A stretch of DNA of 64,000 nt. Origin: Kappaphycus alvarezii (Eukaryota; Rhodophyta; Florideophyceae; Gigartinales; Solieriaceae). Position numbers and translations under genes: made by a program. The notes under the pieces were generated by a model. The model was not told where the DNA came from. It searched no databases and saw only the letters and a program-made list of their open reading frames with translations. Where the stretch lies: positions 211,001 to 275,000 of the forward strand of contig NADL03000478.1 in the NCBI GenBank assembly GCA_002205965.3. Direction: 5' to 3'. Position 1 is the first letter of the stretch. Each line of letters begins with the position of its first letter. Below, in pieces: positions 52,830 to 63,794 of the stretch.

Positions 52830-54490
52830 CCCGACGTACTCCCTATTACTTCTTCTGTAAGCACGGATTGCTGTAGAATAACTGCGAGAAGTAGCGATCG
52901 TGCTTCAACTGCGAGATTTTCCAAACGGCGATATTCCATGACGGGGCAGGCCTCGACGGCGGAGCCTACAGAGGCGGTAGGTAGAGATTGTAAGCGGGGA
53001 ACATGCGTGGCCGTGACAGTTGGTGCAGGCTGAGAAACCATGATTGAGCGGGCCAATACGGCGTGAACAAGATTCCTGTTTCTTGTTTCTTGCTGATCAT
53101 GGCCACGACCAGCGGTATCAACTTCAGAGACTGGTTCAATAAGTTGACTTCGGCTTGGAAATCCTGGGAGAGCGCTTATACGGCGAGGGAGCCAAGAGAG
53201 GAAAACTTGCTGTTGTATCTCTTGTAGATGCAGTTGGTGCTGTCCGTGAACCTGTCGATCGGTGGCGGGAAAGCCTCTAGGAGTAGCTGAATGGCCTCGT
53301 TATTGATCCTGGAATCTACAAGTATGCGTAGGCATAACAGTCTGTCGGCGAAAAGATTGACTGCCCAGGGCAGATACTGCGATTCGATAATGATCATGAG
53401 CTTGAGAAGCAAGGGGTGGAGCGAACAGAGCTCTATAATCAACGACAATGACTTCGTGCTCATCGCGTTGAGTGTCGATACCACAGCCTGATTGTCCTCC
53501 GAAATCTTGAGATGAGCCCCGTTCTTCAGTAACGACGTAAAAGCGGGAAAATGTCCGTGACGGGCCCGTGACTCCAAGAACTTTATTGGCTTGACTCGAA
53601 GTACGGGGTTCCAGAGTCCGCGAGCCTCACAATAGCCTTGTATTACAGGCCTCAGATCTGATAACAACGTTCCCACCTGACCTACTCCCGTCGACGCATC
53701 TGAGTGTAGAGCCAATGCTCGCTGTTGAGTAGCGATAGGCCTTTCTAGAGGATTTGTGGTGGGGTCCCTCCAGAAGCGCAAATCCCGAAGGGCGGCGTGT
53801 AGAGGCCTCACGCGTTTCCCAGTCTTGGTCAGATTCGTCTTGAGAGAGTCGTGAATAGATCGAGTGTAGAACCGAGCGAGTGGCATAGCCAGCGAACATG
53901 ACATATCGACGCCTGCGAAGTGGCGTAGCAGCGATACGTCGACTATTCGGTGATTGTGGCGTGCTTGTTGTAATAGTTGCCGGGAAATACCCCGTAACTT
54001 TTCATTCTTTCTAGCCTTAATTACAGAGAATAGATGGTCTGAATCGATTGGAAACCCAAATGCTCGATTTTCCGCGTCCCGTCCGTCTCCCTTCCTTTGA
54101 AGTCCACGCGAGCGGAATAGAGAATCTATCTGTCGTCGGGAACTCTTGAGGCGTGAAGGACGATCTAAAGCTACTAAGAAATTATTCATGTAGGGATAGA
54201 TTCGAAGACGCAGAGTTTCTCGAACATATTGAACGAAAGGCCGCATGAACTTGATAAAGTAAGCTGGAGAGATTTTCGAACCGACAGCGAGTGCAATACA
54301 GCGAAACTAATGATGGTCTACTTTGAACAGGAACTAATTTTGAATATCTGGGTGTAGACGAAGGTAGTGGTAACCCTTGGCGATATCGAGAGAAAACATC
54401 AAATCGGATTCCTGGAGGTCTAGAACGAACCCTTCTAATGTTTCCATGCGTATTGGAATATCCCGAAATATGGTCGAATGTGGAAAACTG
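52830..54490 (-). pseudogene. DIRS-like reverse transcriptase and RNase H
   Basis: RT motif A is FSLDIAKGYHYLRL (near 54390), motif B region ALAVGSKISPAYFIKF, and motif C reads YPYMNNFLVA instead of YMDDF: both catalytic aspartates are asparagines. Two in-frame TAG codons lie near 54280-54320. The 356-residue open frame 54246-53176 then gives RNase H: LALHSDASTGVGQ (aspartate), LKISEDNQAVVSTLN (aspartate), VNLFADRLLC and PPIDRFTDSTNC. After 53176 TGILFTPYWPAQSWFLSL, a DIRS signature, continues in another phase. Confidence 0.75.
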
Positions 54491-55039
54491 TTGCCTACGA
54501 GCCGCTTCTTTTCGGCTGATGTTGCAAGAAAGGCGTTGGAGATAGGGAACGCCTTCTAGTGTAAAGAAAGGGCGGTAGACTCGAACCTTTCTTCATAGCT
54601 GCGACGATGGAGTGAATCTGATATTGCTGAGTCGAAGAATTCCCGGTCTTTTGGATCGATGAGAATTTAAGGGGCTTGGAATTTGGTGTGTAACGGGGAG
54701 CTTGTGATGAATTTTTCGTAGACCCCATACCCTAGTGCGCGGACAAGGAATTTCGAGGCGCCGAGGATTTCAGACTAAAATGAAGTGGCGAGCTGGTTAT
54801 CGCGCCACATGACGTGGGACATAGGGACGGAAACGAAGAGTCGTGGACGGGACGGCTTTAGTTGGACTTGGAGTCCTTGGGACCTTTTCCGGACTGGTTG
54901 TTGCGGGGTTGAGAGCCTTGAGTGGCCTGTTTGTAGAAAACTACTTGGTGTATGCCTTGGAGCGCAATTCAGCGAACTTGGCCCTGATAGAGCGATAAAG
55001 CTCAGAGGAGTACGGGTATTCGGCTTAGCGAAGATAGCG

Positions 55040-55684
55040 CTAAAGCAGGATTGCCTCGGACTTTCCAGATTCGATAAAGTCGGTACGTTCCAGAACGAGG
55101 CTGTAAGCGGCCTCCAGGTAGTGATATAGAGCAGAAAAGAACTCCGTAACGGCGGAAGCGTCCCTGTTCCGGAGAGCTTCAGTGAACCGGTGAGCGCAAG
55201 CGATGGCAGTCTCACAGCTGTGTTCCACGTTCCAGAGTACTTCGGCTTTCCAACCGTCAAGAACGTCAGAGGACTTAGTTCAACCGAACAGCACTTCTGG
55301 TTCCGGAATGAACTTCTTGTCGGGAAATGGATCGACGGAGGTAGGACGCTGGAACTTGTTAAGCTTGCCGACCTCAGAGTACTCTTGACGGGTAGCAAGT
55401 GTGTCGGCGATTGCGGTGGCAGAGGGCATGGGCAGCGTGAAATATAAAACGCCGGTCTTGTAAGCTTCGACGGAAATTGGCGTTTTGGCGGAAGGATCAG
55501 ATGCTGATGGATATGAAGTGGCGGCGGCAGGCTCTCCAGCAGGAGTTTTCAACGGTCCAGTGGAAGCTTGGAGCATGTTGAAGATCTGCAAGAGCTGATT
55601 TTTGATGCCGGTGACCTTATTCGAGAGGGTATGGAGGCGAGAAGCGTCAAACTGCGATAATTCAGAAGAGATGGCATGGGGCAT
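55040..55684 (-). pseudogene. DIRS-like Gag ORF
   Basis: Frame 55684-55280 (MPHAISSELSQFDASRLHTL, then a KVTGIKNQLLQIFNML coiled coil and a P/A/S linker) and 55228-55040 (CAHRFTEALRNRDASAVTEFF). The first frame shifts near 55300. The general layout fits DIRS ORF1, but the sequence is not well known to me. Confidence 0.55.
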
Positions 55685-55755
55685 GGTTGATGTGCAAGTG
55701 TGATAGTCGACCTAGACAGATTCTTCCTGAGCTGATTCGAGGGACGAGAACAACG

Positions 55756-56050
55756 TTCAATCAAGCATTGTTAAACAGCGGGATTAACTATGACTCTCTT
55801 GAGGTAGCTGTAGAAGGGTGAGTGCTAGCTCGCATTTATTTAAAGTGCCTTCGCTTACATCCGCAGGGATCAACAGAGGACACTATTCGCGAAAGTCTGT
55901 CGGATAACCGAAAGGTGCCTTGCCGTAGATGGAATTATCTAGAGTCTAGGATTCCCTAGCGACAGCGAACTCTTACGCTTCATGAACTACTAATAGTCTC
56001 CTAGGATGTCGTGAGTTCCTGACAGTACACCTGTATGGCGGGGCACTTGG
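55756..56050 (+). repeat. R2-site junction sequence, copy 1
   Basis: About 50 bp of LSU rRNA ending in CTATGACTCTCTTGAGGTAGC are followed by about 240 bp that are not LSU but match the two other copies (GCTCGCATTTATTTAA, then GGATCAACAGAGGACACTAT). See copies at 59160-59393 (minus) and 63776-64000. Confidence 0.7.
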
Positions 56051-58271
56051 TTAAAGAATTCGGTATCTTCGGGTATAGTTGAGCTCTTATTCTCTCTCAC
56101 CTGTCGGTAGTAGGCGTTTTAGGCTCCTTTGGTTACGTTGTTGGGTTCTGCATCGTACTGAGCGTACAAGCTTGGGTGTCTTCCAGAGGCGCAACGGATG
56201 GTGCCAGCTCAGCTTACAGTCGGGTCTGTAAACGTACCGTCCAGCAGTGGTAGATCGATTGATTTTAGCCATCGACCTGATATGGTACAGGAAAAAATTA
56301 TATAAACAAAGAGCAACAAGTAAGATTTGTTGAAATTGACTAATGCCATAGAGGTCTTCTGCATTCAGTCCTTTGATCACCAACCCCTCACTTCTTGCAT
56401 ACCGTCTCACTCAGTTGTTCAAGATGCCGATCAAGCAAATCACCGGGCAGGCTCGCGCCATTCATGCCCGTAATCGTGCAGTCGTCAATCGTCTACGTGC
56501 CGCCGGGCAGATGTCTTATACAACGTCCCTAGCAGTGACGAGTGGACTTGATCCGGAAAGAAGAGAAGTGCGGGGTTTTCGGAGGGAGTTGCTGCACAGT
56601 GGCCGCGCGTGGTGATCAGTTCGAGTACGGGGGAATGGATACGGGAGATGAGGAGCCGAAAGTTGCGGAGGAATAGCAAGCGGTGGAATCCTGGGAGATT
56701 GCGGAGTATAAGACTTCCACAATGGACGACCCGATCGTCGGTGGGCCCTTTCGAAAGGCGATGGATCCGCCGGGGCTGATGTCGTGGTGCTCAAAGAAAG
56801 AGTAATACACGCTTCCCGGGAGCAAGGGGAGCGCAAATCACGTAGTTCCCGTTTGACGTAAAGTAGATGCATCTGGGCTCGTCAGGAACCGTTTTGCAGG
56901 AGCTATAAAAGCCATCTGCACTATCTCCACGACTGCGACCGGAAGATGTACCGCGATTTGGTCCCTCCGTTCGTTTCCGATCCATACAGCTCATGGAAGA
57001 GGAGAAGGTCCTGAAGAATTTGAAGACGTCCATGCTCGAGATTCTTCGCGAGAGTCCCGGGGTTTGTGGGGTGACAGCCGGCCCCGGAGCGCGACCGTAT
57101 AATCCCAAGGTGCCAAAGCTCTTTGTTGAGTGCTACGGCCGCGTTTCGAAGACACAGCGAAATGGCTACTACCTTCCTGCGGCCTTGAAAAACGTGAATA
57201 ACGTCTTCCTCGTTCGTGATGATTCGGGCCATTTTTTCATCCAAGCTGGAGGAGCAGCATTGTATTGTCCAGAATTGAGCGCGGTGGCCTCAGTGTTCCA
57301 GAGCATCTGGATTAAACTTGAAAGTAGGAGGCTGCCGATGAAGAAGAGAGCGACAATGGCGAGTCGTCCGTGTGATACGCTGGTGATTTCTTAGCAGAGG
57401 GCTTTCATCGCCCTCCTCGAAGGACCCGCGCGCTGTGTGGGTGTCGACGCAAATCGCCGACTGATTTGGGATAGCGTGGATCCCTCGTTCTTGCGGTCTT
57501 CCGCCGGGACCCTAAAACTGTGCGTTGGGGATGGGATCGCTGGGGTTACTATTGACGCCCGCGAGCTGGCCCTAGCCGTAGAGGGAAGTCGTCTGCTTCG
57601 TCGCGTCAACAGGAGTCGTAGATTCCCTACTGCATACCAATAACGGCTCTGATTGATTTCTTGTCCCAAAAAGTTGACAGTAAGTCTAAAAATGCTACCA
57701 GTATCAAGGTACTGTCCCTCTCGGACTATTTTCTCCTTTGATAGCCATTAAAGGAGATTCCTTTGCCAATTCGGCGGGTTTGTAAGCAGCTTACACTACG
57801 TTCATTTCGAAGGGCTTTGGACTGCTGGGTGAATCTGTGAGCTGTGGACGTTGTCACCCGTGCGGGTGAAAGCGAGGTTGTGGAATTCCGAATTGGAGGT
57901 CTATAAGAAACTTACAGAGCTCTGAGCGAGGCAATTTTCCCAAGTAGCTACATTATTTAAAGCTTTTTAACTACTTACATTATTTATATTTGCGAGGAAT
58001 CATATTTAATTGCTAATTCAAGCGCTATCTGACGCTTTCAAACGTTTATAACCGCTTGCATCTGCTTCCTGTAGTGGCAGTCGGCAATCACTGGCACTAT
58101 GTACCTAAGAGCGGTAAAGGTAATGTTCGATTTATAGATGTAGTCAGCCTCAAGTGGCATCGAGAGAAAAAGGAAATAATTAGCAGTGTGTCGGTTGAGG
58201 TTGAGGTTGAGTCCGGGAGCGCCGCACTTTAGTGTCTGACTGCGAGCGAGACCCCAGTCCGAGTGGTGAGC
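56051..58271 (+). other. Segment between inverted R2-site copies with possible ORF fragments
   Basis: Plus-strand frames 56424-56615 (MPIKQITGQARAIHAR), 56993-57394 (MEEEKVLKNLKTSMLEILRE) and 57437-57643 (WDSVDPSFLRSSAG, then VGDGIAGVTIDARELA) look protein-like and may be pieces of one decayed gene. No family recognised. The other strand is also partly open, so the coding direction is uncertain. 57660-58230 shows nothing. Confidence 0.3.
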
Positions 58272-58845
58272 CTATGGACGCGCCAGACCGTACAACACGC
58301 GCGTCCCCGATCGTGACAGCCGCTTGAAAAGGGCAATTGACATAGACTGATCGCGGTTCCAGAAGAATGGAGTTCCATCAACCTGGTATCGAATCTGGAG
58401 AACGTATTTTGCGCCCCACTCTTGCTGTGGGAGGATACGATGTACCCTTCTCCAATCTGATGCCATCTACGCCCGCTGATCCATCGCCGCAAACGAACGT
58501 AGGCACAATCACGGGGTCCGCATCCCTCTGTGGGCAATACTCCCTGATTTCGCGCTGCTCTAGATCTCGCACCCGTTCCCCCGCGCTGAACCCAGCTCCA
58601 CCCCTCCCGCCCCTCGGAACTCCCCGCTCGGCCACCGGCGCCACATTTGGCTGCTTTCCAACTCGTTGTAACGACGATCCAGCCTCTGCGCCCCCCTTGG
58701 ACGCGGACCCCGATGAGCCACCTGCGCGACTCGCCGCGGCGCGCTCCCCAGCCTCACACTCCGCATCTACGCGCTGCGCAGCCAACCGACGGCGACGATC
58801 CTCCGTGGCGGCCTGTTGCGCTGTCTGTTCGATACCACCAACCAT
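58272..58845 (-). CDS. Unidentified coiled-coil ORF, possible Gag of the R2-site element
   Basis: Frame 58845-58378 begins MVGGIEQTAQQAATEDRRRR with an alpha-helical, charged start, then a glycine/alanine-rich stretch, then CGDGSAGVDGIRLEKG; the sequence then seems to continue in another phase (58466-58272, VLQIRYQVDGTPFFWNRDQ). It lies 545 bp downstream, in the same direction, of the R2-site junction at 59393, with an ATAAATAG box near 58975. The position suggests an element-encoded protein; no enzyme motif is seen. Confidence 0.35.
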
Positions 58846-59159
58846 CTGCAGTGGTATTGGGGCATAACGGGTAGATTGGAACTCACAGAAGAACTAATGG
58901 TTAGAAGAAGAACGGGTTGGAGTTTGAGACTTGGAGGAGTAGGGTCGCCCTTCAACGGCAACAAGCTACAAACATCTATTTATGTTCTTGCTCGGAGCAA
59001 TCCGGACTAGGACTCTCTGTCTGTTGTTGGAAGGTGATATTCTGTATTTTGGCCCAGCGGAATGGCGTGCAAACGCACATTTGGTCCTGGGACAAAACTA
59101 GAAAATGTTTTTAGGATTTGGCCTGGCAAACCGACTGAAACGGACATCATCGCTGGAAG

Positions 59160-59393
59160 GTGTACGCCACACCAACTTGGCACAAGATTATTACAGGATA
59201 CACTGTAAGCACCCGTAGCTAGGTTCTTAGCTCTGCCGTATTGCTCCCTAGGTTTAGTGACTCGATCGATTACCCGGATTGTATGCTCATAGTGTCCTCT
59301 GTTGATCCTTATGGATGTAAGTGATGGCCCCTTAAATAAATGCGAGCTTGCACTCGCTTATCCACCTCTACCTAGAGAGAGTCATAGTTACCA
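59160..59393 (-). repeat. R2-site junction sequence, copy 2 (inverted)
   Basis: Minus strand: TAAATGGTAACTATGACTCT, an LSU-like stub of about 25 bp, then the same unidentified sequence as copies 1 and 3. A GCGAG-TGCAAG-CTCGC hairpin lies just after the junction. Copies 1 and 2 face each other across 3.6 kb. Confidence 0.7.
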
Positions 59394-59499
59394 TTTACTA
59401 CACAAAACGGCCCATTTTCGCATATTTTGCAAAAGTGCGAATTTGGGGTTTTTGACCGAGTAATCGCTCCGCGGCACCGCTGCACATTTTCTTTATCTC

Positions 59500-60440
59500 G
59501 CTAATACATGCAGTCCTGCACGACGCACCCAAAATATACTGTAAGCCGCTGTGAGCACTGTAACTCAGTGTAATGACCGCAAGCCCCCTGCAAACTACAG
59601 CCCACCTCCTGTCAGCTCCTTACAACTCCCCCCACAGTGCAAACTGCGACTCCATCCCTCACAACAACGGGAAAGCATGTGCGACCATGCCCGTACTGCT
59701 CCTAAACTCACACAGCTAGTCCCAACAAACTCAAGTAAGCTGCTTACAGTACCCCACACTCTGAAAAATTGCCACGCCTTCGGTCGCAACTACACACAAG
59801 CATGCACAAGCATGCGCGCACTGCTCCCAAACTCTACCCTCAATTTCCCGGCCCCAGCAATCCTAAGCACTGTAAGCTGCTTACAGTACCGCCGACCTTG
59901 AAAAATTGCTAGGCTTTCGGTCACAACTATGCACAGGAATGCGCGCAATGCTCACAACTCTCTCAGCATTTTCACTTCCCTCGATCGACTCTAATGCACT
60001 GTAAGCTGCCTACAGTAGCTTTAACTTCGAATTTCTTGTAATTACAAGCACTGTAAGCAGCTCAAAGTTGTCCGGGCGCCGGCAGCAAGTGCACAAGTAC
60101 TCACAAACGTTAATTTCAGTGATCTTGTGCACCTAATTCACAGACTTCGAACCTCACGTACTGTAGCTCCGACTTTAGGAGAAAACGGTCGCAACGCCTG
60201 CAAGCAAGCACACGACGTAGGCCATGCACAACTCGCGGATTTATCCGACTGGCGGACTCAAACGACTCGTTTCCCCGAGTCGTCGCAACTGTAAGCTGCT
60301 TGCAGTTGGACATTTCCCACAGCTGCTCCAGTCTACCTGGTCCTGAAGCAAGACCAAATCCTTATCACATATTGCCTACCAAGGCAACGCGTCCCCTCTC
60401 AAACTTCTCTCCTGTAAGAGCCTTACAGTAGTTCAACTCA
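59500..60440. repeat. rDNA spacer-like repeats with CTGTAAGC palindromes
   Basis: Seven palindromic or half-palindromic units of the type CTGTAAGCTGCTTACAG lie near 59538, 59735, 59869, 59997, 60049, 60287 and 60411, several spaced about 125-130 bp. Between them GAAAAATTGC and a TTCGGTCRCAACTA stretch also recur (59765, 59900). It sits directly downstream of the LSU 3' end on the minus strand, the expected place for intergenic spacer subrepeats. Confidence 0.65.
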
Positions 60441-60719
60441 CCTAAAGACCGGCTCGCGGACACACTCTGAAATGTGGCGCTTGCGGTCTCAACCTATCCA
60501 GAAGCCAGAAAAGACAGGGCGAAAGAGGCTTTGACGGCGGGTGTGCGATCGAAATCGCGCCCCTCTCAAGGTCAAGTCAGGGAAACACACATCAAAAATA
60601 TGCCTCCGCTACGACGGACAAAAAACACGAATCTAAAGAACAACAGATATGCTCAGCAAATCGTAGCAACAAAGGCTACTCAAATACTTACACACTTTGG
60701 TTCCTACCCGGTCATCTGA

Positions 60720-61330
60720 AAGTGATTCGACTTTTGCACCGCGGAGTCTATCAATTGGAATGGTGCTGGCCTTGCGGCTATGCGGACGTGCGCCCGACGG
60801 ATGCAAAAACACGGAGTTGTCGCTGAACAGGACCGATCCAGGCTTAGACTCTCTCAGCCCTTCTGATCACTCAGATGGTAGGGTCGCAACAGTGCAGGGT
60901 CGTGCAGCTGCATGAGCCAGTGATCTGATTCAAGCGTTCCTCTCGTACTGTCTTGAATTACTGGCGCGACAACCGATCATCGGTAGGATAAACTAACCTG
61001 TCTCACGACGGTCTAAACTCAGCTCACGTTCCCTGTTGGCGGGTGAACAATCCGACTCGTGGTGTATTCTGCTACACAATGGTAGGAAGAGCTGACATCG
61101 GAGGATCAAGAAGCGACGTCGCTATGAACACTTGGCCGCCGCAAACCAGTTATCCCTGTGGTAACTTCTCTGACACCTCTCGCTTCAAGTCCCGAATCGT
61201 GAAAGGATCAATAGGCAACGCTTTCGCGTTTTCGACTCGCACTGAAATTCAAAATCAAACGAGCTTTTACTCTTTTGCGCTACGTGAGATTTCTGTTCTC
61301 ACTGAACTCATCTTTGGCCGCCCCGTTCCA
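60720..61330 (-). rRNA. LSU (28S) rRNA 3' fragment, domains V-VI
   Basis: Minus strand contains the peptidyl-transferase centre (AGTTACCACAGGGATAACTG), then GTTCATAGCGACGTCGCTTC, CGTCGTGAGACAGGTTAGTT and the sarcin-ricin loop AGTACGAGAGGAAC, in LSU order. The conserved core is intact while variable helices differ. Upstream it begins at the GGGGCGGC of domain V with a helix missing, so this is a 5'-truncated gene. Confidence 0.88.
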
Positions 61331-61510
61331 TTATGGTATCATTCGAAAGAGCTCGCGACGCGCTACAAGTTTCTTTAGTTTATAGAAGTCCGTCCTCCGA
61401 GCGCGACCGAGGCGGAGGATTTTTGTCTTCTTAGAAGTCTTCTTCCCGATCCGCGACTTTTTCGCTTGGAATGTTTGGATTTTTTTTATTGTTTTTTCGT
61501 TTTTTTTACT

Positions 61511-62014
61511 ATGCCGAAACCGCCAACGCTGCCCAAGACCCCGACCCGGCGTAAGCCGGGCAGCTCACGCACACGTGCAAACACCGCCGCCGCAGGAAAT
61601 CCCGGCCTTAATCCGACCGTTGAGGAGGATCGCGTCCTCATGACGCCAAATGCGCGCCGTCTCTCTGTGCGAAAGGAGATTCCTTGCCAAGAGAACTATC
61701 CTACCGTGCCCGAACTGCGGCGCAGTAGGAACTCTCAGCCTCAATGGGAGCGCGCAGAAGCGCGCGATCATCTAGTGCCGTGTGTGCAGTAACCGTGTCA
61801 CTGGCTTCCGCGACAAGAAGATCCTCGCCAAGACCGATCTCCCTCCAGAGACTTTCGAAGACGAAGACTCCAGCTTAAGCGACATCGGTGAGAAGGAAGG
61901 TCAAGGACACGAACTCCCCGCCCTCAAGTTGATACTAGCCCTACAAAACGGTTATTATGACCGATTCGCAGGTCATTTATTATTTATTGGCAAAGGGAAG
62001 ATCAATTTCTTCTA
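61511..62014 (+). pseudogene. Zinc-ribbon ORF inserted in rDNA
   Basis: ATG at 61511 (MPKPPTLPKTPTRRKPGSSR), basic and proline-rich. In another phase near 61710-61790 it reads CPNCGAVGTLSLNGS, then CRVC, a four-cysteine zinc ribbon interrupted by a TAG. The same phase continues to 62014 (FRDKKILAKTDLPPETFEDED). Zinc ribbons of this form precede the catalytic part of several mobile-element proteins. No RT or transposase follows. Confidence 0.45.
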
Positions 62015-62439
62015 GTTTAAGACGCCTTGCTCAGGAGATTGCGGCAGTATTTTTTGCCTGTGTCATACGATTCACTCCAATTTGGATTCTCTCGGAGTAG
62101 AACCCGGCAAATGAGCCTTCGAGAATATTTTACGCTCATCTTTGTTCACAGCTGGAAATTTTTCCAGCCAGCTCTTCACACCAAGTCCAAGTACCTGGGC
62201 TTGATGCGGCAAGGGATAGCCATAGTCATCCTGGATCCTCCGAGTTGACGCCAAGAGTTGGAGCTCTGGGTCTCTTAGATGACTCGCCGCTTCAAAGAGA
62301 AGATGCGATTGATTAAGCCATTCTTCTGATCAAGACTTATCTTTGCCCTAGCAACCGTTTTCGACTATTAATTTTAGTCGGATACCTTAAAAAAGAAGAA
62401 TAAGAAGAATATCAGTGGAAACTTGGCCAAGAAGACGAT
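62015..62439. other. Unassigned segment before LSU fragment
   Basis: A minus frame (62254-62072) gives GLGVKSWLEKFPAVNKDERK, protein-like but unknown. The rest shows no gene; from about 62400 LSU similarity begins weakly. Confidence 0.35.
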
Positions 62440-63794
62440 GAATAATGTTTTTGGCGAAAGATTAATCGAGCTATATAGTAGCTAGCTCCGTCTGAAGTTT
62501 CTCCCAGGATAGCAAACCGAAACGAGTTCTTCTGGGTTTTAAAGCGAATAATTAACGCGTTTGGGGGCAGTATCTCTTCTGGCGATTCTCAAATTTAAAA
62601 TGCTCAAACTATATATTCGCATGATATTCGCTGCTTGGTTAAGCGCACTGGCAAAGTCGTTGGCCCTGTAAACCACCGTTCGTAAGCAGAACCGGAGATA
62701 CGGAATGAACCGTAAACACAGTTACGGCGCCCAAGTGCCCGCTTATAGACCCCACAAAAGGCGTTGACTCATTGAGACAGTAGGGTGGTGGGTATGGAAG
62801 TCGGAATCCGCTAAGGAATGTGTAAAAAATCACCTGCCGAATAAATTAGACCTGAAAATGGATGGCGCCGAAGCAGGTGGCCGACACCGTGCCGTCTTGG
62901 CGAAAAAAATCCCAGATGAGTAGGAGCGCTTGGCGGTCGTATCGAAGCACGCGTGCAAACGAGTGTGGAACGGCCGTTAGTGTAGATCTTGGTGGTAGTG
63001 GCAAGTATTCAAGCGAGATCCTTGAGGGGCGAAGAGAGGAAGGGTTCCGCGATAAATTTGATAGGGCGTGGGTGATTCATTCTTAAGCCGAGTGGCGAAT
63101 GCTAAGTAGCGGGAAAATGGAAGCGGGTTGAAATTCCCGCACTCAGATGTGAACGTGGTGACGCGACTGATGGGGCGAATACACTGGCGACGGCGATGGG
63201 CAGAGTTTTGTTTTATGTTTGAACAGTTTTCACGCGCGGTAAAGAGTCTACTTATGAGAAACACGTGAGAAAACCGGGAACTGAGGCTTTTCCGGCGTCC
63301 AGGTCGCCGTAAACGGCGGTTGAAAATTTGCCTGCTGAAAATCTCTGATTTGAAATCCACGCCATGGTGTACCGATCACCGCATCAGGTCCCCAAGATGA
63401 ACAGCCTCTGATCAGTATGAACAATCCAAGTAAGGAAAGTCGGCAAACTGGACCCGTACCTTTGAGAAAAGTATTGGCTCTAGTGCTGTCTAAAAGTTGT
63501 TGCCTGGTTCTGGGGCGCGTGAGTGCTGCGGCCCTCGGCGAGCGACTTCAAAATGGTACTTGTGCCGTGCCGCTGAGTCTGCGCGCCGCCACGCCTTGCG
63601 AAGCCCACGGAAAGCAGTAGTCTAGAACTGCAACGGGCAGAGGGAATCCGACTGTTTAACTAAAACAAAGCATTGCGAAGGCCGTGGCCGGTGATGACGC
63701 AATGTGATTTCTGCTCAGTGCTCTGAATGTCAAAGTGAAGAGATTCAATCAAGCGCAGGTAGACAGCGGCAGTCACTATGACTCTTAAGGTAGC
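62440..63794 (+). rRNA. LSU (28S) rRNA central fragment, domains II-IV up to the R2 site
   Basis: Plus strand follows LSU in order: GCGAAAGATTAATCGAGC, GGAAGTCGGAATCCGCTAAG, CTGAAAATGGATGGCGC, GTAGATCTTGGTGGTAGTGG, GACGCAATGTGATTTCTGC and CTATGACTCTTAAGGTAGC. Several normally invariant positions are changed, so it is either a decayed copy or from a fast-evolving lineage. The 5' part of the gene is absent, and LSU similarity stops right after GGTAGC. Confidence 0.88.

Larger units (their letters stand above)
52590..55740 (-). mobile_element. DIRS-like retroelement, leftward, broken
   Basis: Order on the minus strand: Gag-like ORF (55684-55040), reverse transcriptase (about 54490-54130), RNase H (to about 52850), tyrosine recombinase start (52760-52600). 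Tyrosine-recombinase retroelements integrate by recombination and have no LTR integrase. The recombinase C-terminus is missing. The 5' side touches a fragment of LSU rRNA at 55756. Confidence 0.75.

Noticed and set aside
57391-57669. Minus-strand arginine/serine-rich ORF
   Set aside because: The opposite strand gives a more protein-like product; likely a shadow.
59538-60431. CRISPR-like array
   Set aside because: Repeats are degenerate palindromes with related, not unique, spacers in a eukaryotic rDNA spacer.
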